Part shown: positions 60,171 through 64,000 of the stretch, piece after piece
Layout of the letters: every line of letters starts with the position of its first letter
Numbering within the stretch: the stretch's first letter is position 1
From: Codonopsis lanceolata
Taxonomy: Eukaryota > Streptophyta > Magnoliopsida > Asterales > Campanulaceae
Length of the DNA stretch: 64,000 nt
Direction of reading: 5' to 3'
Assembly: GCA_013146195.2 (NCBI GenBank)
Contig: CM028377.1
Location: forward strand, 172,778,355 to 172,842,354
Notes under the pieces: model-generated
What the model saw: only the letters and a program-made list of their open reading frames with translations
What the model was told of the DNA's origin: nothing
The model's database searches: none
Made by a program: the position numbers and the translations under genes

Positions 60171-63100
60171 TCAGCCATTTTTCGGATGATGTTTTCTAAT
60201 GTTTTGTTGGCTCCTTCGACTGCACCTTTTGGCCTGCGGACGGTATGGGGAAGACCTATGTCTCTGAACTTTGAATTCATCGAGCAGTCGGTTTACTTCT
60301 CCTTCAAAGTGCGTGCCATTATCAGAAATCATTTCAAAAAAGACTCTGTATCGGTATATGTTATTGGTGTTGATAAACTCAGACACCTTTTTGGCATTCA
60401 ATACTTTGTAGGAAGCAGCTTCTACCCATTTCGTGAAATAGTCAACGACTACTAGGACATACTCGTGGCCATTTGATCCTTTTGGGTGAATTTGACCTAT
60501 GGCGTCAATTCCCCATGTTGAGAAGGGTCAGGGAGTTGTGGAGTTGTATAGTATATGCGGGGGAACGTGTTATAGATTTGCGAAGCGCTGACATTTGTCG
60601 CAGTGACGTACCCACCGAATACAATCAGTTTCTAACGTACTCCAGTAGTACCCTTGTTGGATTATTTTCTTTGACAACATGTACTCATTCATGTGTGGCC
60701 CACAAGTATCACCATGTAATTGGTCCATGACTTGTTCTGCTTTCACCTGGTCTGTGCATAGCAGATTTAATCCTTGGTAATGCCTTTTATATAGGCTACC
60801 TCCGCTGATCACAAATTGCGATGCCCATCTTCGTAGGGAGACCTTCCCTTCCCTCTTTTGTCTAGATTGGACGGATAGACTCCTTTCTAAAGTAAATTTG
60901 AAATGTCTAAGTACCGGGGTTCGTTATCTTTAGGGGTTGCATCAATTGTGAAGCAATAGGCAGGAGCTAATTTATTCCCAACTACAAATGGCTGAACGTT
61001 GATCTATGTGAGAACTTTGACCAACGAAGCTAAAGTTGCTAAAGCATCGATAAATTGATTTCTTTCTCGCAGTTGATAATGAAACGTGATGTCATCAAAC
61101 TCTTTTGCTATAGCTGTCAATCGAGCATGATATAGTTGTAATCGGGGATCTTGGGTTTTCCATTTCACCTCGATCTGATTTATGATCAAGGCGGAGTCAC
61201 CAAAGACGTCCAATTCTTTGGCTCCTCTCTAGATAGCTTCTTCTAGACCAGCAATGCAAGCCTCATACTCGACAGTATTATTTGAACATTCAAACTCCAA
61301 TCTTATGGCTAAAGAAGTATGAGAATCTGCTAGATCAATTAGCAGGATTCCTATGTCGAAACCTCTTTTGTTGGCAGCCCCATTAAAGAACATCTGCCAC
61401 TTGGTGTCATGATCTGTAATTTCTAAGACACCATCGTCTGGGAAACTTGGCTCTGACGCATCTTCTGATTCTAAAGGTAAATCGACTAAATGGTCTGCAA
61501 TCACACTTCTTTTGATGGATTTGCGAGTGACGTACGTGATGTCAAATTCATTGAGAAGAAATGACCATTTAGCCAATAGGTTGGAATGTGATGGCTTTCC
61601 GAAGATGTATTTCATGGGGTCCATTCTGGTGATTACTTTGATGGACCGGGCTTGCAAGTAGGTCTTGAGCCTTTGTGTTGCCCAGACTAGACCAATACAA
61701 CTTTTCTCTAAGGCTGAGTAGTTGAGCTCGCTTCCTTGTAGCTTCCTACTTATGAAGTAAATGACATTTTCAACGTAGGAATTTTCTTTTTCTTGTGCTA
61801 GCGTAGCCCCTACTGTAGTGTCTGTGATAGTTAGGTATATGAGAAGAGGTTTATGAGAATGAGGATGAGCTAGTACTTGCGGGCTAACAAGGTAGTCTTT
61901 GACCTTTTCAAAGGCTAGCTGACATTCTTCGTTCCAGACTCGTTCAGTGTCCTTTTTCAGGAGCTTGAATAATGGCTCACACATGGACGTCAGCTGCCTG
62001 ATGTACTGCAATCAGCCAAGGAAACCCTTAACCTCTATTGGGGGTTTTTGGCTGTGGCATGTCTATGATAGCTTTCACTTTTGTAAGTTCTATTTCAATA
62101 CCCTGCTCGGTTACCATAAACCCTGGGACTCTGCCTTTGGTAACTCCGAATGTGCATTTGGTTGGGTTAAGCTTCATCCGGTGCTTTCTTAACCTTTCGA
62201 AGAATTTTCGAAGGTCTTTGATATGAGCACCATTTGTATCGTCGGAATGCACAATCATATCGTCCACATACACTTCGACTTCTTTGTGTATCATGTCGTG
62301 GAAGAGGGTAATGGCAGCTCTTTGGTATGTAGCCCCAGTATTTTTCAATCCGAATGACATGACAGTGTAGCAATAGGTTCCCCAGGGGGTGATAAATGAG
62401 GTTTTTTCTTGATCCTTTGCTGCCATTTTGATTTAGTTGTAGCCCAACATGCAACCTACAAAGGATCTTAACTTGTGAAAAGCCATAACATCTACCACAA
62501 TATCAATGTTTGGTAGAGGGAAGTCGTCTTTGGGCGATGCCTTGTTGAGGTCGTGGAAGTCTATACAAATCCAAACCTTTCCATTAGGTTTCAGCACGGT
62601 CACTATGTTTGACAACCAAATTGGGTACTCAACTACCCGAATAAACTTGACACGCAGCTGTTTCATGATCTCTTTTTTCACTTTCAGTGACCACTCTGGC
62701 TTTTTTATGTGGAGTTTCTGCTTAACTGGCCTAGCATCTAAGTATGTCAGAATTCGGTGCTCTATAATCATTGGATCCAACCCAGGCATGTCTTCGTAAG
62801 ACCAAGCAAAGACATCTGTGAATTCTCTGAGTAGAATGATCAATGCTGCTCTTTCTGACCCTTGCAGATAACTGCCGATTCTGACCTCTCTGATCTCACT
62901 GTTCAGCCCTAGATTGATAACAAACAAGTCTTCTTCTGATGCTGTTGATCGGTGATTTTCTCGTTGCTTGACTAACTTAGCGATCGATTAAGTATTCTTT
63001 ATCTTTTGGGTCCATTTCGTTAAATAACTCATTATTTATGTTAGTTAATTCGTCTTTTAACGTAGGTGCAACCAAGGAATACGTGAAGACATCGAGACTT

Positions 63101-63990
63101 TCATTATTAATTTCAGGGTTTATTGGGTTGGTTACATTGTTGAGGCCCTGGGGTTTGAGGTCCTCAATTTCAGGGAGCGGGACGGTAGGTGACCAGTCCG
63201 TAGGGCAAAAGGAAACAGGGGGAAGGGTATATCCGAAACGATCCACTAAGTCTGTTGTTGTCAGGAGTGGTCCAGCCATGGTGTACCAATTCTGCAGGGG
63301 GTTAGTAGCAATGGACTCAAATTCTGTCGGGAGCTCTTCATAGCTAGTCCCTCCATTAATCATACCTAGGAAATTGTCTCCCATGAAGTCATCATTGAAT
63401 AAAGACAGGGCATAGTCATCTTGATCTATGGTCCAGGTGTTTTCTACTATTACAGGTTTATATGCAGTGCTGCGGGGCTCCAGGGTAACTTTTTCCATTT
63501 TGCTAGTAGCGAGACTGACATCTTCAAATATCTCCCAACTAGGGCGGCTTTTCCCGTTTTAGTCTATCCAGGGTTCTAGGAACATGAGATAGGCATTTGT
63601 TTCTCCCTTCCTTACAAAATACCCATTTAGGGTTTTTCTATATGGTTGTTGAGGAGGATCATTGTAAGGCCGCTTTTCACGTTCTGCCTTATTCTTTTCA
63701 CGTTTTTGTCTCATGATTGCAGCTAATTCGGCTGACGTAGGTTTGTATCCTAAACCAAATGGAGTAATACATTCTTTGATTTCATCATGGACCAGATTGA
63801 TAAGCCCCTGCTGATTTCTGCCAAGACCCAGACCAGACATGTAATTCATTTTTCGGAGCATGCTTAGTGGGACCATATCTCCGAAAACTGTGGTTTTCTT
63901 TCCAATGATATTAGTCTCTCACCCATATTCAATTACGTTGACTCTGGCTTGAGGGATGACTTCAAAACCACTTAGGAAGATACCCATGTC
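60171..63990 (-). mobile_element. Older Ty3 element (dual RNase H, Tat-lineage-like), truncated and decayed
   Basis: Minus-strand order from 63990: a G-patch-like segment (NYMSGLGLGRNQQGL, 63876-63559); an acidic linker (63498-62977); RT (IDFHDLNKASPKDDFPLP, MSFGLKNTGATYQRA, then VYVDDMIVHS with the catalytic DD; 62927-62028); RT-linked RNase H (FISRKLQGSELNYSALEKSC; 62011-61500). Then comes a second, archaeal-type RNase H (WQMFFNGAANKRGFDIGILL, NNTVEYEACIAGLEEAI; 61400-61229, continuing to 61004). Integrase follows with a zinc-binding HCDKC end and the core motif SDNGTHFEG (60812-60171). Two RNase H domains plus a G-patch suggest the Tat/Ogre group. In-frame stops occur throughout. It is cut at 60170 by the younger Ty3 insertion, and the rest is beyond the gap. 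Confidence 0.88.
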
Positions 63991-64000
63991 ATCATGTTCT

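Overview
This is a nuclear genomic window from a flowering plant, most likely a eudicot. The evidence is AT-rich DNA, GT-AG introns, an organellar PPR gene and an IFRD/SAT32-type gene with plant-like exon structure, MULE, Tourist, Stowaway, SINE, LINE and Ty3 elements, and a 100-N scaffold gap at 55045-55144. I cannot name the species. Only two host genes can be reconstructed with confidence, both on the minus strand. The rest is mostly transposable elements (TEs), their debris and satellite-like arrays.

Layout. 1-720: 5' part of an L1-type LINE on the minus strand. 2396-12716: PPR gene resembling Arabidopsis At3g59040; six exons recovered, all in one continuous frame, with introns full of MITEs and microsatellites; its 3' end lies left of the window. 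12961-15940: a stack of MITEs and a foldback element with a SINE inside it. 16387-20966: a complete Mutator-like element (MULE) with terminal inverted repeats (TIRs) and a 10-bp target-site duplication (TSD), a decayed transposase and a convergent GRF zinc-finger gene. 22080-24230: short repeats, a second SINE with TSD, a TIR MITE and an 82-bp minisatellite. 25243-28250: one candidate terminal exon, a LINE 3' end and an unidentified ORF. 28553-30291: a solo LTR of the same Ty3 family seen again at 57823-60170. 34586-38705: IFRD/SAT32-like gene, twelve exons in one frame.

From 40301 the window is repeat-dominated. A broken MULE transposase (40301-42740) is followed by a very large interrupted inverted repeat, with arms at about 42810-46545 and 50391-53790. 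Each arm carries a divergently oriented, independently decayed copy of the same unidentified gene. The 3.8-kb spacer holds a second GRF zinc-finger/coiled-coil/transmembrane gene, a roughly 55-bp tandem array and then an array of only two pentamers (TAACG and TAACT). After the gap, a Ty3 element with a 2.35-kb LTR (55145-60170) has inserted into the integrase of an older dual-RNase-H (Tat-lineage-like) Ty3 element (60171-63990).

The most interesting signals are the pairing of two different MULE transposases with a GRF zinc-finger plus C-terminal membrane-anchor protein, and the giant palindrome centred on the two-letter pentamer array.
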